Positions 16,318 through 24,160 of a stretch of DNA of 41,348 nucleotides are shown here, piece by piece (the first letter of the stretch is position 1; each line of letters begins with the position of its first letter). A model generated the notes under the pieces. The model did no database searches. It saw only the letters and a program-made list of their open reading frames with translations, and was not told where the DNA came from. Both the position numbers and the translations under genes were made by a program. Origin of the DNA: JAKORR01 sp964608495 (GTDB taxonomy: Bacteria; Armatimonadota; Zipacnadia; Zipacnadales; FEN-943); assembly GCA_964608495.1 (NCBI GenBank), contig CAZSOQ010000010.1:1-41348 (forward strand), given 5' to 3'.

Positions 16318-16380
16318 GGCAAGTACCACCTGGACGGGCCGCGTCTCCCCGCGCGTCCCTCATGCCTCTGCCGGTCGGCG

Positions 16381-17637
16381 CTACTGCCGGACCTGGCCGT
16401 CCCCGCGCACCACGTACTTGTAGGTAGTGAGCTCGCGCACGGCCATGGGGCCGCGCGCGTGGATCTTGGCCGTCGAGATGCCGATCTCCGCGCCGAAGCC
16501 GAACTGCCCACCGTCGGTGAATCGCGTCGAGGCGTTCCAGTACACACAGGCCGAATCCACCTCGCGCAGGAACCGCTCGGCGTTGGCCTCGTTGTCCGTG
16601 ATGATGAGCTCGGTGAGGCCCGAGGTGTGCCTCCTGATCCGTTCGATCCCCTCATCGAGCGAGTCCACCAGGCCCACGGAGAGGATCAGGTCCAGGTACT
16701 CCGTATCCCAGTCCTCCTCGGTGGCCGGCACGCATCCCTCGACGACCTCGCAGGTGCGGCGGCAGCCGCGGACCTCGACACCGCCCTCGATCAGGTCCGC
16801 GCAGATGGCTCGCAGGGCCTCGACGTTCGCGCTGTGGACGAACAGATTCTCGACGGCGTTGCACACGCCCGGCCGCTGGATCTTCGCGTTGTGCACCAGG
16901 CTCACTGCCATGTCCACGTCGCAGGTCGCGTCCACGTAGATCTGCGTCAGCCCGCGATCGTGCTCCAGCACGGGCACCTTCGCGTCCTCCATGACCGCGC
17001 GGATAAGCCCGGCGCCTCCGCGCGGCACGATGAGGTCAATATAGCCGGATAGCTGGGCCATGACGGGCACGGCCTCGCGATCGGTGAAGTCCAGGATCTC
17101 GATGGCTCCCTCCGGCAGGCCGGCCTCACGGTAGGCGTCCGAGAGGGCCTCGGCGAGGGCCATGTTCGAGTTGATGGCCTCCGAGCCGCCACGCAGCAGC
17201 GCGGCATTGCCCGCCTTCAGGCACAGCGACGCCGCGTCTATCGTCACGTTCGGGCGCGACTCGTAGATGATGCCCACCACGCCCAGGGGCACGCGCACCT
17301 TCTGGATCAGCAGCCCGTTGGGCCGCGTCCATTCCTCCATGACCTGGCCGATGGGGTCCTCGAGGGCCACGATCTCCTCGCAGGCCGCGGCCATGTCCTC
17401 GATGCGCTTGTCGTCCAGCCGGAGTCGGTCGAGCATGGCCGAGGACAAGCCCTTCCCCTCGCCGCGCTGCAGGTCTATCGCGTTGGCATGCAGTATCTTG
17501 CCGCGGCGCGTTCGCAGCTTGTCGGCGGTGCGGCGCAGGGCATCGTCGCGCTGCTCGCCGGGGCTGTAGGCCAAGACCGCGGCGGCGGCCTTGCACCGGC
17601 GAGCCCTTGCGGCCACGCGTTCCTGGATGTCGCTCAT
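16381..17637 (-). CDS. proA: Gamma-glutamyl phosphate reductase
   Basis: NADPH-dependent reduction of gamma-glutamyl phosphate to glutamate-5-semialdehyde, the second proline step. 418 residues, normal. Motifs: PLGVVGIIYESRPNVTIDAA (117-136), KAGNAALLRGGSEAINSN, LIVPRGGAGLI, and the catalytic Cys259 in RPGVCNAVENLFVHS; the C terminus keeps FGFGAEIGISTAKIHARGPM. ATG 17637 has GGGAGG seven bases upstream. The unusual order proA then proB is seen; both lie downstream of the zinc-ribbon membrane protein gene. Confidence 0.97.
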   Translation of the reverse strand: MSDIQERVAARARRCKAAAAVLAYSPGEQRDDALRRTADKLRTRRGKILHANAIDLQRGEGKGLSSAMLDRLRLDDKRIEDMAAACEEIVALEDPIGQVMEEWTRPNGLLIQKVRVPLGVVGIIYESRPNVTIDAASLCLKAGNAALLRGGSEAINSNMALAEALSDAYREAGLPEGAIEILDFTDREAVPVMAQLSGYIDLIVPRGGAGLIRAVMEDAKVPVLEHDRGLTQIYVDATCDVDMAVSLVHNAKIQRPGVCNAVENLFVHSANVEALRAICADLIEGGVEVRGCRRTCEVVEGCVPATEEDWDTEYLDLILSVGLVDSLDEGIERIRRHTSGLTELIITDNEANAERFLREVDSACVYWNASTRFTDGGQFGFGAEIGISTAKIHARGPMAVRELTTYKYVVRGDGQVRQ

Positions 17638-17762
17638 TCGATACGCCTCCCTGTCAAGTCCTCACGTCGCTGTCTGCGAGGGGGCCGGCGGCCTAGGTCG
17701 CACCCCAAGGCCCGGCGCCTGTGCCGGCGGAGAACCGTGTCGGCCCGTCGTCTCAAGGATTG

Positions 17763-18281
17763 TCAGACGTCGCTACGTTCCCTGCCCGGCGGCGCCTCCA
17801 GCCCCCAGTCGTGGGGGAAGCGTCGCAGGTAGGTGTAGACGGCCAGCGTGCCGATGGCCACGACGGTGCCCAGGGCATAGGGATTGCGCCAGGCTGCCAC
17901 CGTCAGCGGCGTGGCCACCGACGCCACGCCCATAGCCGCGATCATCAGTCGCTCGAAGGACCTGCGCGCCGGGCGCATGAGGTGGCGGCTCAGCCAGGCC
18001 GAGGCGGCCGCGCCCAGCGTTCCCAGGGCGACGGGCCAAAGCATCGCCCACCGGGGCGGCGGCTGGCCCATGTCCAGGCTCACCGCCAGGCCCAGGCCCA
18101 ACATGGCGCCGGCCACGAGGCCGCACATGCCCAGGCCCCAATGGGTCAACATGCCCGGAGGCGGAAGCTCCTCGCCGGGCGCCGGCATGGGCTCGCGGCA
18201 CCGCGGGCAGACTTGCCAGTGGCGCTCGTCGAGCAGCCGTCCGCAGGTTGGGCAGACCCTCGGCGCCGTGTGTCTTGGCAA
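17763..18281 (-). CDS. Zinc-ribbon membrane protein
   Basis: 172 residues. The N-terminal zinc ribbon has two CxxC knuckles (Cys10/13 in CPTC and Cys25/28 in CPRC). Three to four hydrophobic segments follow (about 44-68, 78-96, 110-130, 136-150) and the C terminus is charged. Function unknown; this layout is common among uncharacterised bacterial 'double zinc ribbon' membrane proteins. The only in-frame start before the zinc knuckles is TTG 18281, just after an in-frame TGA, with GAGGAG unusually close (two to three bases). It sits 125 bases ahead of proA on the same strand and diverges from the sulfatase-fold gene (111 bases). Confidence 0.75.
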   Translation of the reverse strand: MPRHTAPRVCPTCGRLLDERHWQVCPRCREPMPAPGEELPPPGMLTHWGLGMCGLVAGAMLGLGLAVSLDMGQPPPRWAMLWPVALGTLGAAASAWLSRHLMRPARRSFERLMIAAMGVASVATPLTVAAWRNPYALGTVVAIGTLAVYTYLRRFPHDWGLEAPPGRERSDV

Positions 18282-18392
18282 AGCTCCTCACCGCCGTCTG
18301 AGCCCGGTCCTCCCCGCGCCCGTCGGTCGAAGGAGACGCCTCGTCGCCGCGAGAACCCTGACTCACAGCACCCTACACTGGAGGCTCGCGCC

Positions 18393-19778
18393 ATGAACGT
18401 CATCGTAATTGTAGCCGACAGCCTGCGCTATGACCACCTTACGCCTCACGGCCCCAGCCCCGCCGAGACGCCCAACCTGGAGGCCTTCGCCGCCGAGAGC
18501 CTGCTCTTCGAGGACTGCTATGCCGAGGGGCTGCCGACCATGCCGGCGCGCACGGCGATGTGGCACGGGCGCTTCACCGGCCCCTTTCGCCCCTGGCAGC
18601 ACTTCGAGCTGACCGACATCCCCATCGCCGAGTGGCTGTGGGACAAGGGCTACACCTCCGCCCTGATCACCGATGTCTACCACATGCACAAGCCCGGGAT
18701 GAACGTCAACCGGGGCTTCGACGAGACGCACTTCATCCGCGGCCAGGAGTACGACCCGTGGGTCGTGGACGAGGGGATAGATGTGAGCGAGGGCCTGGCG
18801 CGCCACTACAAGCCCGCGCCGAGCGGCCCCGAGCACACGGAGCTGTGGCGCAAGCGTTTCGAGCAGTACCTGCGGAACATCTCCGTGCGCCAGGGGGAAG
18901 AAGACTACTTCGTAGCCCAGGTGGTCAACCGCGCCATCCAGTGGCTCGACCGCCACCAGGGGCAGGACCGACTCTTCCTGTGGGTGGACTGCTTCGACCC
19001 GCACGAGCCCTGGGACCCGCCCGAGGCCCTGAAGCGCAAGTATGACCCGGACTACGAGGGCGTGGACCTGATAGACCCCGTGCCCTGGGAGGTGGCCGAG
19101 TACCTCACGCCCGAGGAGATGCGGCACGTCCAGCGGCTCTACGCGGCCGAGGTGGAGTTCGTGGACCGCTGGGTGGGCAAGCTGCTCGAGGCGGCGCGGG
19201 CGATGGGGTACCTCGACGACACTCTGGTCCTGTTCACCAGCGACCACGGTGAGCCGCTGGACGACCATGGGATCGTGCGCAAGTGCCGCCCGTGGAACTA
19301 CGAGGAGCTGGCTCACGTGCCGCTGCTGATCCGCCTGCCCGGCGGCGAGCAGGCGGGACGCAGGATCCAGGGCTTCGTCCAGCATACGGACTACGCGCCC
19401 ACGATCTATGACTTCCTGGGCGTCGAGTGGCCACCGGGCACGACGGGCGACTCCTTCTGGCCCATCATCACCGGCGAGCGCGAGTCCCTACGCGACTTCG
19501 CCGTCACGGCCCACTGCCACCAGAGCTGGGCGCTGCGCACCGAGCAGTGGACCTACCAGATGATGCTGCGCGACCAGCGCATATCGCCCTCGGGCTCCGA
19601 GCGCGGCGGCCGCACGGGGGCCATCGGCTTCGGCGCTCCCCGCGAGCTCTTCGATCGCCAGACCGACCGGGCCGAGCAGCACAACGTGATCGAGGACCAC
19701 CCCGAGGTGGCGGACGAGCTGGAGCTGAAGCTGCGGCGGTTCATGGGGTCGCTGACGTGGGAGCAGCATCGGCGGTAG
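18393..19778 (+). CDS. Sulfatase-fold hydrolase with Thr at the catalytic Cys position
   Basis: 461 residues, cytoplasmic by sequence (no signal peptide). It starts MNVIVIVADSLRYDHL with metal ligand Asp9, then TPNLEAFAAESLLFEDCYAEG and LPTMPARTA. The sulfatase signature C/S-x-P-S-R is here Thr49-Met-Pro-Ala-Arg53, so the residue converted to formylglycine is absent. The second metal pair is in LFTSDHGEPLDDHG, and KCRPWNYEELAHVPLLIRLPG is the usual following strand. Thr nucleophiles are known in phosphodiesterase/phosphatase members of the superfamily, so phosphate or phosphonate esters are more likely than sulfate. ATG 18393 follows GGAGG. It is the only (+) gene in the 16.4-24 kb stretch and converges on GH172, with a hairpin between. 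Confidence 0.88.
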   Translation: MNVIVIVADSLRYDHLTPHGPSPAETPNLEAFAAESLLFEDCYAEGLPTMPARTAMWHGRFTGPFRPWQHFELTDIPIAEWLWDKGYTSALITDVYHMHKPGMNVNRGFDETHFIRGQEYDPWVVDEGIDVSEGLARHYKPAPSGPEHTELWRKRFEQYLRNISVRQGEEDYFVAQVVNRAIQWLDRHQGQDRLFLWVDCFDPHEPWDPPEALKRKYDPDYEGVDLIDPVPWEVAEYLTPEEMRHVQRLYAAEVEFVDRWVGKLLEAARAMGYLDDTLVLFTSDHGEPLDDHGIVRKCRPWNYEELAHVPLLIRLPGGEQAGRRIQGFVQHTDYAPTIYDFLGVEWPPGTTGDSFWPIITGERESLRDFAVTAHCHQSWALRTEQWTYQMMLRDQRISPSGSERGGRTGAIGFGAPRELFDRQTDRAEQHNVIEDHPEVADELELKLRRFMGSLTWEQHRR

Positions 19779-19837
19779 GGCCGCACCTCCGCCTGCCGCG
19801 GTCCCGCGCGGGTCAGCAGAAGATCCGTCTCGACATG

Positions 19838-19858
19838 CACGGGGCCTGTGGCCCCGTG
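19838..19858. terminator. Bidirectional hairpin between convergent genes
   Basis: CACGGGGCC, three-base loop TGT, GGCCCCGTG: a perfect 9-bp GC-rich stem in the 102-base gap between the (+) sulfatase-fold gene and the (-) GH172 gene. No T-run follows on either side, so it may pause polymerase or block exonucleases more than act as a classical terminator. Confidence 0.5.
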
Positions 19859-19880
19859 GTGCCGCCCGGGGCCTAACGGC

Positions 19881-20972
19881 CTAGATGATCTCCAGGTAGT
19901 CCTTGTCCGGTAGGGGCGGGAAGGGCGCCGTGGGTAGCGTTTGGTACCAGTAGGCCACGGACGAGATGTCGTCCTGCAGGGGCAGGTAGCGGCCGCCGTC
20001 GCGCCAGCCGAGGGCCTGGATGGTCACGCGCAGGTCCCGCTCGAAGCGGATCGGGTCCATCACGTGCCAGCGGTACATGGCGAAGCGCTGCTGGGACCGG
20101 TAGGCGCCGTCGGGACGGATCACCTGGTGCATGCCCAGGAAGGGCGTCGAGTAGGTCGTGTACTGGCCGTCCACGTCCCAGTTGTAGGCTCCGCCGAAGT
20201 AGTCCTCGGTGCCGGTGCCGCAGGTCGTGGGGAAGTCGCCGTCGCCGTCCAGGTAGAACTTGATCTCGCCCTCGCCCCACCAGCCGTTGTTGTTCACGCC
20301 CCAGGCCATCGAGGTGCCCACGTAGTGGCCGAAGCCGCGGATGCCGTCCACGATCGTGTAGGGCTGCTTGTACGGCAGCGGATTGGTGCGGCGGAACTGG
20401 GCGTGGAAGTAGGCCAGGTCGTCGGGGACGTCGGTGAGCGTGTAGTCAATCTGGTAGTAGCACACGATGTCCTCGTGGTGGCGGTTCTCGAGGGTCACCC
20501 GGCAGCGCTCGCGGAAGGGCATCTCCCAGTAGCAGTTGAAGCCCCGGTTGGGGTTCACGACCACGGGCAGGGAGTTGATCTGCGCGAAGGGCCCCCAGCC
20601 CGAGGCGAAAAAGTCGCCGGCGGGGCACTCGATGGAGGGCTGCTCCTGGCCGTCCCAGTAGATCCGCAGGATGTAGTGGCGGGCCAGAGGCCCTTTGCGG
20701 GCCAGGTCGCCCGTGATCCACAGGTGCTGAAGGGCGCCGGGGCCCCCGATGTCGGCGAGGGTGAAGGTCTGGCCGGCCTTGATGAGCACGCTGGGCGAAA
20801 CCTTCCATCCCTGGCCCAGATCGCGGGCGCAGCGGGCGCCGGTGCCCTCTGTGGCCATGCCGCCGGAGCCCTTCTCGCCACTGGGGTTCTCGGCGCTGAT
20901 GGAGCGCGTGACGGCGTGCGACAGGCGCGGCAGGGCCCCCACGCTCATGCCAAGGCCATTGAAGTCAGCCAT
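19881..20972 (-). CDS. GH172 family (DUF2961) glycosidase-like protein
   Basis: 363 residues covering one DUF2961 domain, the family now called GH172 (alpha-D-fructofuranosidase / alpha-D-arabinofuranosidase type). Seen: RSISAENPSGEKGSGG near 24-38, the WWGEGEIKFYLDGD strand (231-244, Glu234/236) and the hallmark GTGTEDYFGGAYNW (252-265, Glu256); these acidic residues are the likely catalytic pair. YQTLPTAPFPP near the end is also typical. No signal peptide, so cytoplasmic unless exported otherwise. ATG 20972 is seven bases after GGGGAGG; the in-frame ATG at 20978 is too close to it. It is 55 bases downstream of the oligogalacturonide-lyase-like gene and is probably cotranscribed with it. Confidence 0.92.
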   Translation of the reverse strand: MADFNGLGMSVGALPRLSHAVTRSISAENPSGEKGSGGMATEGTGARCARDLGQGWKVSPSVLIKAGQTFTLADIGGPGALQHLWITGDLARKGPLARHYILRIYWDGQEQPSIECPAGDFFASGWGPFAQINSLPVVVNPNRGFNCYWEMPFRERCRVTLENRHHEDIVCYYQIDYTLTDVPDDLAYFHAQFRRTNPLPYKQPYTIVDGIRGFGHYVGTSMAWGVNNNGWWGEGEIKFYLDGDGDFPTTCGTGTEDYFGGAYNWDVDGQYTTYSTPFLGMHQVIRPDGAYRSQQRFAMYRWHVMDPIRFERDLRVTIQALGWRDGGRYLPLQDDISSVAYWYQTLPTAPFPPLPDKDYLEII

Positions 20973-21027
20973 CTTCATTCCTCCCCTAGGGCCGGGCGTG
21001 GGGCCCGGCTTGATGCTGAAGCGACGT

Positions 21028-22425
21028 CTAGTCCGCGAGGCCGCGGACCATGTAGGCCTGCAGGATGCCCGACTCGTCGGAGTTGAAGAACCCCAGGGCC
21101 CCGTCGGGCGAGAGGAAGGGATGGATGTGAGCCGTCTTGTCACAGGTCGAGCGCGGGCAGAGCAGGTAGCGCCAGCCGGTGAGCGGGTCACGGCCGGGCT
21201 CGCCAAGCTCGGCCACCCACAGAGTCGCGGTGGTGTCCAGCGGGCCGGCGTCCGAGATGAGGCGCGTGCCCTCGATATCGGTCGCGAAGTGGTAGAAGTG
21301 GGGCCCGGGGAAGCCGCGGCTGAGGTCGTTGCGGAGACCGCCGGGCGTGTTGATGCCCACGTGCCCGCCGTGGGGAGCGGCCGGGCCCTCGATGAGCTGG
21401 GCCTCGGGAGGCTGGCGCGTGCCGGTGCTGGTGATGGCCCAGGTGGACTTGCCGCGCCAGCACTGGTGGCCCTGGCAGAACTCGTTGCCGTCGCGGCCCC
21501 AGGGCATGTCGCGGAAGTCGGTGCCGTCGTCGCGGATAACGTGGATATCCGCGCCGTCGCCGCCGACCAGGCGCGTCACCGACCCCTTGGCGTCCGCGAC
21601 GTTGTCGTGGTTCTCCTGGATGAGGACGTCGTGGCTCGCCTCGGCGTCGGTCGAGCGGCAGTACTGCGGGTGCATGTTGCACCAGGTCTGGCCATGGATG
21701 ACCAGCGCCACCGTGGCCTGCTCGATGTCGAAGACCATCAGCCCGAAGGGCGCGTTCTCGGTCTGGCCGTCGCCCAGGAAACCTGAGATGGCGATGCGCT
21801 TGCCATCGGAGGAGATCGTCGAGAGGGGGTAGAGGTGGCTGGAGCGGAAGGTGGTGCCCGGCAGCGGCGCGTCCACCACACAGATCGTCTCGCGGCCCGT
21901 GCCGTCCAGGTTCACGCGCTTGAGGGCCAACGTGCCGCCGCCGACCTGGGTCTGGTCGGCAAAGTAGTACACGTGGCGGCCGTCGGGTGAGACCGAGGCG
22001 CCGGTCACGCCGATCTCCTCCGTGAGCGGCGTGAGAGAGCCGCCGTCCTCGAGGTCGCAGAGGAGGTACTGGTGCTTCGGGTCGCGCCTGCTGCCGCCGT
22101 GGGCCGTGGCCGACCGGTGAAGCACGAAGCGGTTCGAGTCCATGGTGAAGACCTGGGCTTCCATGTACAGCTGGGAGCTCGGCACCTCGGGCTCGGTGGT
22201 GAGCTGAAAGACCTCGAGGCCCTCGGGCGACTTGTCGTCGAGCAGGTCGGGGCGTGGTTTCATGTCACCTGGTCTCCTCCCGGTGAGTATGGGCGGCGCG
22301 GCCGCGGCGCGCTGACGCGAGCTGCCGGCGCCCGCCAGCAGGGCACCTGCCGCGCCGAATCCTGCGGCTCGCAGGAAGCTTCGGCGCGAACAGGCTTCTG
22401 ACAGGTTGCGCTCGGACTTTTTCAC
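21028..22425 (-). CDS. Tat-exported oligogalacturonide lyase-like beta-propeller
   Basis: 465 residues. Oligogalacturonate lyases cut unsaturated pectin fragments by beta-elimination on a seven-bladed propeller with Mn bound by His and Gln. The body shows propeller blades (repeated SPDGRHVYYFAD and SSDGKRIAISG units), GQTWCNMHPQYC (candidate metal site), and HFYHFATDIEGTRLISD plus TAHIHPFLSPDGALGFFNSD. These fit the Pectate_lyase22 family. The N terminus is a twin-arginine signal (SRRSFLRAAGFGAAGALLAG, Arg14-Arg15), so it is exported folded, whereas the Enterobacterial enzyme is cytoplasmic. GTG 22425 has AAGGAGG eight bases upstream, which fixes the start and retains the Tat signal; the longer frame to 22827 is not used. 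GH4 lies upstream and GH172 downstream. Confidence 0.88.
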   Translation of the reverse strand: MKKSERNLSEACSRRSFLRAAGFGAAGALLAGAGSSRQRAAAAPPILTGRRPGDMKPRPDLLDDKSPEGLEVFQLTTEPEVPSSQLYMEAQVFTMDSNRFVLHRSATAHGGSRRDPKHQYLLCDLEDGGSLTPLTEEIGVTGASVSPDGRHVYYFADQTQVGGGTLALKRVNLDGTGRETICVVDAPLPGTTFRSSHLYPLSTISSDGKRIAISGFLGDGQTENAPFGLMVFDIEQATVALVIHGQTWCNMHPQYCRSTDAEASHDVLIQENHDNVADAKGSVTRLVGGDGADIHVIRDDGTDFRDMPWGRDGNEFCQGHQCWRGKSTWAITSTGTRQPPEAQLIEGPAAPHGGHVGINTPGGLRNDLSRGFPGPHFYHFATDIEGTRLISDAGPLDTTATLWVAELGEPGRDPLTGWRYLLCPRSTCDKTAHIHPFLSPDGALGFFNSDESGILQAYMVRGLAD

Positions 22426-22550
22426 GATCCGACCCTCCTTCTCGGGCCGACGCGCGGCCGAGCTACAGCGGCGATCTAGTCGCAGGTCGCGGCGGGAGCC
22501 GCGAAGCGGCTCCAGGCGCGTGCCTGCGGCGGTGGTGGTGTGGTGGTCAC

Positions 22551-23870
22551 CTATCCGTAGTAGCCCTCGAGCCAGGGCCAGTCGGCCTCCAGCAGCTCGT
22601 CGAACATCGCTCGCGCCTCGGCCAGCGTGCACACCGCCGCCGTCAGCGGGTCGAGCTGCACCGCCATGCGGGCCTTGTCCAGGTCCCCTTCGAGCACCGC
22701 CTCGACGGTGAGCTGCTGCACCGCGATGTTTGCCTGGTTGAGGGCCGCGAGCTGGGCCGGAAGCGGCCCCACGGTGCACGGGTTCACGCCCGTGCCGTCC
22801 ACCAGGCAGGGTACCTCGACACAGCACCCCGGGGTGAGGTTGCTGATGATGCCGCGGTTCATGACGTTGCCGTTGAAGCGGAAGAGGGTGTTGGCCCAGC
22901 AGGCGTGGATGATGCCCGAGGCGTATTCGTTGGACCGCTTGAGCTGAAGGGCGTCGGCGTCCACACTCGTGCCCCCCGGACTGTCGTCCATCCAGAAGCG
23001 GCGCGCGCCTGTCCCGTCGCGCTCAGGCTTGCGGCTGCGCAGGCCGAACTGCTCCCTGAGCTCCGCGGTCCTGCGGAAGTAGGGCACGTACTCGGACATG
23101 TGCGGCGTGGATTCCGTCACGAAATAGCCGAAGTGCCGCAGCACCTCGAACCGCACCCTGTCCTTCGCGTAGGTCTCGGGGTCCTCCATCGCCTCGAGCA
23201 GCAGGGGATACAGGTCCTCGCCCTGCTCCTCGCCGGTGGCGCGCTCGAGGCGCAGGAACCAGGACATGTGGTTGATGCCCGCGACCCAGCTCCGCACCTC
23301 GTCGGGGCGCAGGCCCATGTACCCCGCGAGCTGGCCGTGCGTGCCCTGGACGCTGTGGCACAGGCCCACGTTGCGGATGGCAGACCCTTCGCTCATGGCC
23401 CAGGTCAGCATGGCCATGGGGTTGGTGTAGTTGAGCACGAGGGCGTCGGGGCACAGCTCCGCCATGTCGCGGCAGAGGGCCAGCATCTCGGGCGCCGTGC
23501 GTAGCGTGCGGAAGATGCCGCCGGGCCCGACGGTGTCAGCCACGGCCTGGTCAACGCCGTACTTGCGGGGGATCTCCACCTCGTGATAGAAGGGCGCGCC
23601 GTTGTAGGCCGGGCCGCCGACGGCTATCGAGATAACGACGAAGTCGGCGTCCTGGAGCACCTCGCGGCGGTCGGTGGTGCCGATGACGCGCGCGGGCAGG
23701 CTGTGATGCTCGACGACGCGCTCGACGAAGCGTGTGATGCCCGTGGTGGCTTCGGGTTTGATGTCCACGAGGGCGAGGGTGCAGTCTTGCAGCTCGGGGA
23801 AGGACAGGATGTCCACGGACAGGCGGCTGCCGAAGCCGCTGCCCGCTCCGACCAACACGATCTTGGGCAT
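22551..23870 (-). CDS. GH4 family NAD/Mn-dependent glycosidase
   Basis: 439 residues; cytoplasmic. GH4 enzymes hydrolyse glycosides by a redox-elimination mechanism using NAD+ and Mn2+. Seen: Rossmann start KIVLVGAGSGFGSRL (3-17), VLNYTNPMAML (145-155), metal site GLCHSVQGT (Cys171, His172) and GINHMSWFL (Asn200, His201), matching the Cys/His ligands known from AglA. SPGGTSVDAD and GNVMNRGIISNL lie later. Members act on alpha-glucosides, alpha-galactosides or alpha-galacturonides; the pectin-type neighbours favour a galacturonide but this is inference. Start ATG 23870 is eight bases after GGAGG; the frame's earlier ATG at 23885 lacks a site. It leads the GH4, lyase, GH172 gene set. Confidence 0.93.
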   Translation of the reverse strand: MPKIVLVGAGSGFGSRLSVDILSFPELQDCTLALVDIKPEATTGITRFVERVVEHHSLPARVIGTTDRREVLQDADFVVISIAVGGPAYNGAPFYHEVEIPRKYGVDQAVADTVGPGGIFRTLRTAPEMLALCRDMAELCPDALVLNYTNPMAMLTWAMSEGSAIRNVGLCHSVQGTHGQLAGYMGLRPDEVRSWVAGINHMSWFLRLERATGEEQGEDLYPLLLEAMEDPETYAKDRVRFEVLRHFGYFVTESTPHMSEYVPYFRRTAELREQFGLRSRKPERDGTGARRFWMDDSPGGTSVDADALQLKRSNEYASGIIHACWANTLFRFNGNVMNRGIISNLTPGCCVEVPCLVDGTGVNPCTVGPLPAQLAALNQANIAVQQLTVEAVLEGDLDKARMAVQLDPLTAAVCTLAEARAMFDELLEADWPWLEGYYG

Positions 23871-24160
23871 GGGAAGCGCCTCCATCGAAGAGGGATTGCA
23901 CGGGTCACAAGGCCACCGGCGAGCCGTCCCTGCGCGCCGACGAAGGCTCAGGTCGTGACTATCCCCGGCTGGCAGGAGCGCGAAGGGTCACGGCACATCG
24001 CCAGGATACATGACGCGGTGGGCTCTGTCTCGGGCCGCACGAGACCGTGCCCGGCCAGGCCTCCTGTCCCCCTGGGCGGGCAGGTATTGGCTAGGCGAGG
24101 CGTGAATACCTTCACCTGGTTGCCTCAGCGAGTGACTGCTGAATCCGGGAGTTGGAGACC
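23871..24160. other. Divergent regulatory region between GH4 and beta-helix genes
   Basis: 290 bases separating the (-) GH4/lyase/GH172 unit from the (+) beta-helix gene, so it must hold both promoters. No gene seen. It contains the inverted repeat at 24027-24045 and locally AT-richer patches (GGATACATGACG near 24005, GGTATTGGCTAGG near 24090). No promoter pair with correct spacing was convincing. Confidence 0.5.
24027..24045. repeat. Inverted repeat GTCTCG-N7-CGAGAC, operator candidate
   Basis: Perfect 6-bp arms separated by seven bases, roughly central in the divergent region between GH4 and the beta-helix gene. Spacing and position would suit a dimeric regulator controlling both sides, but a 6-bp repeat can occur by chance. 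Confidence 0.3.

Noticed and set aside
17652..17657. Perfect TTGACA (minus strand) 14 bases before proA
   Set aside because: A -10 at the right spacing would fall inside the proA coding sequence and is absent, so it is not the -35 of proA.
22131..22141. tRNA T-loop-like GGTTCGAGTCC
   Set aside because: Lies within the lyase reading frame; no acceptor or D/anticodon arms can be drawn around it.
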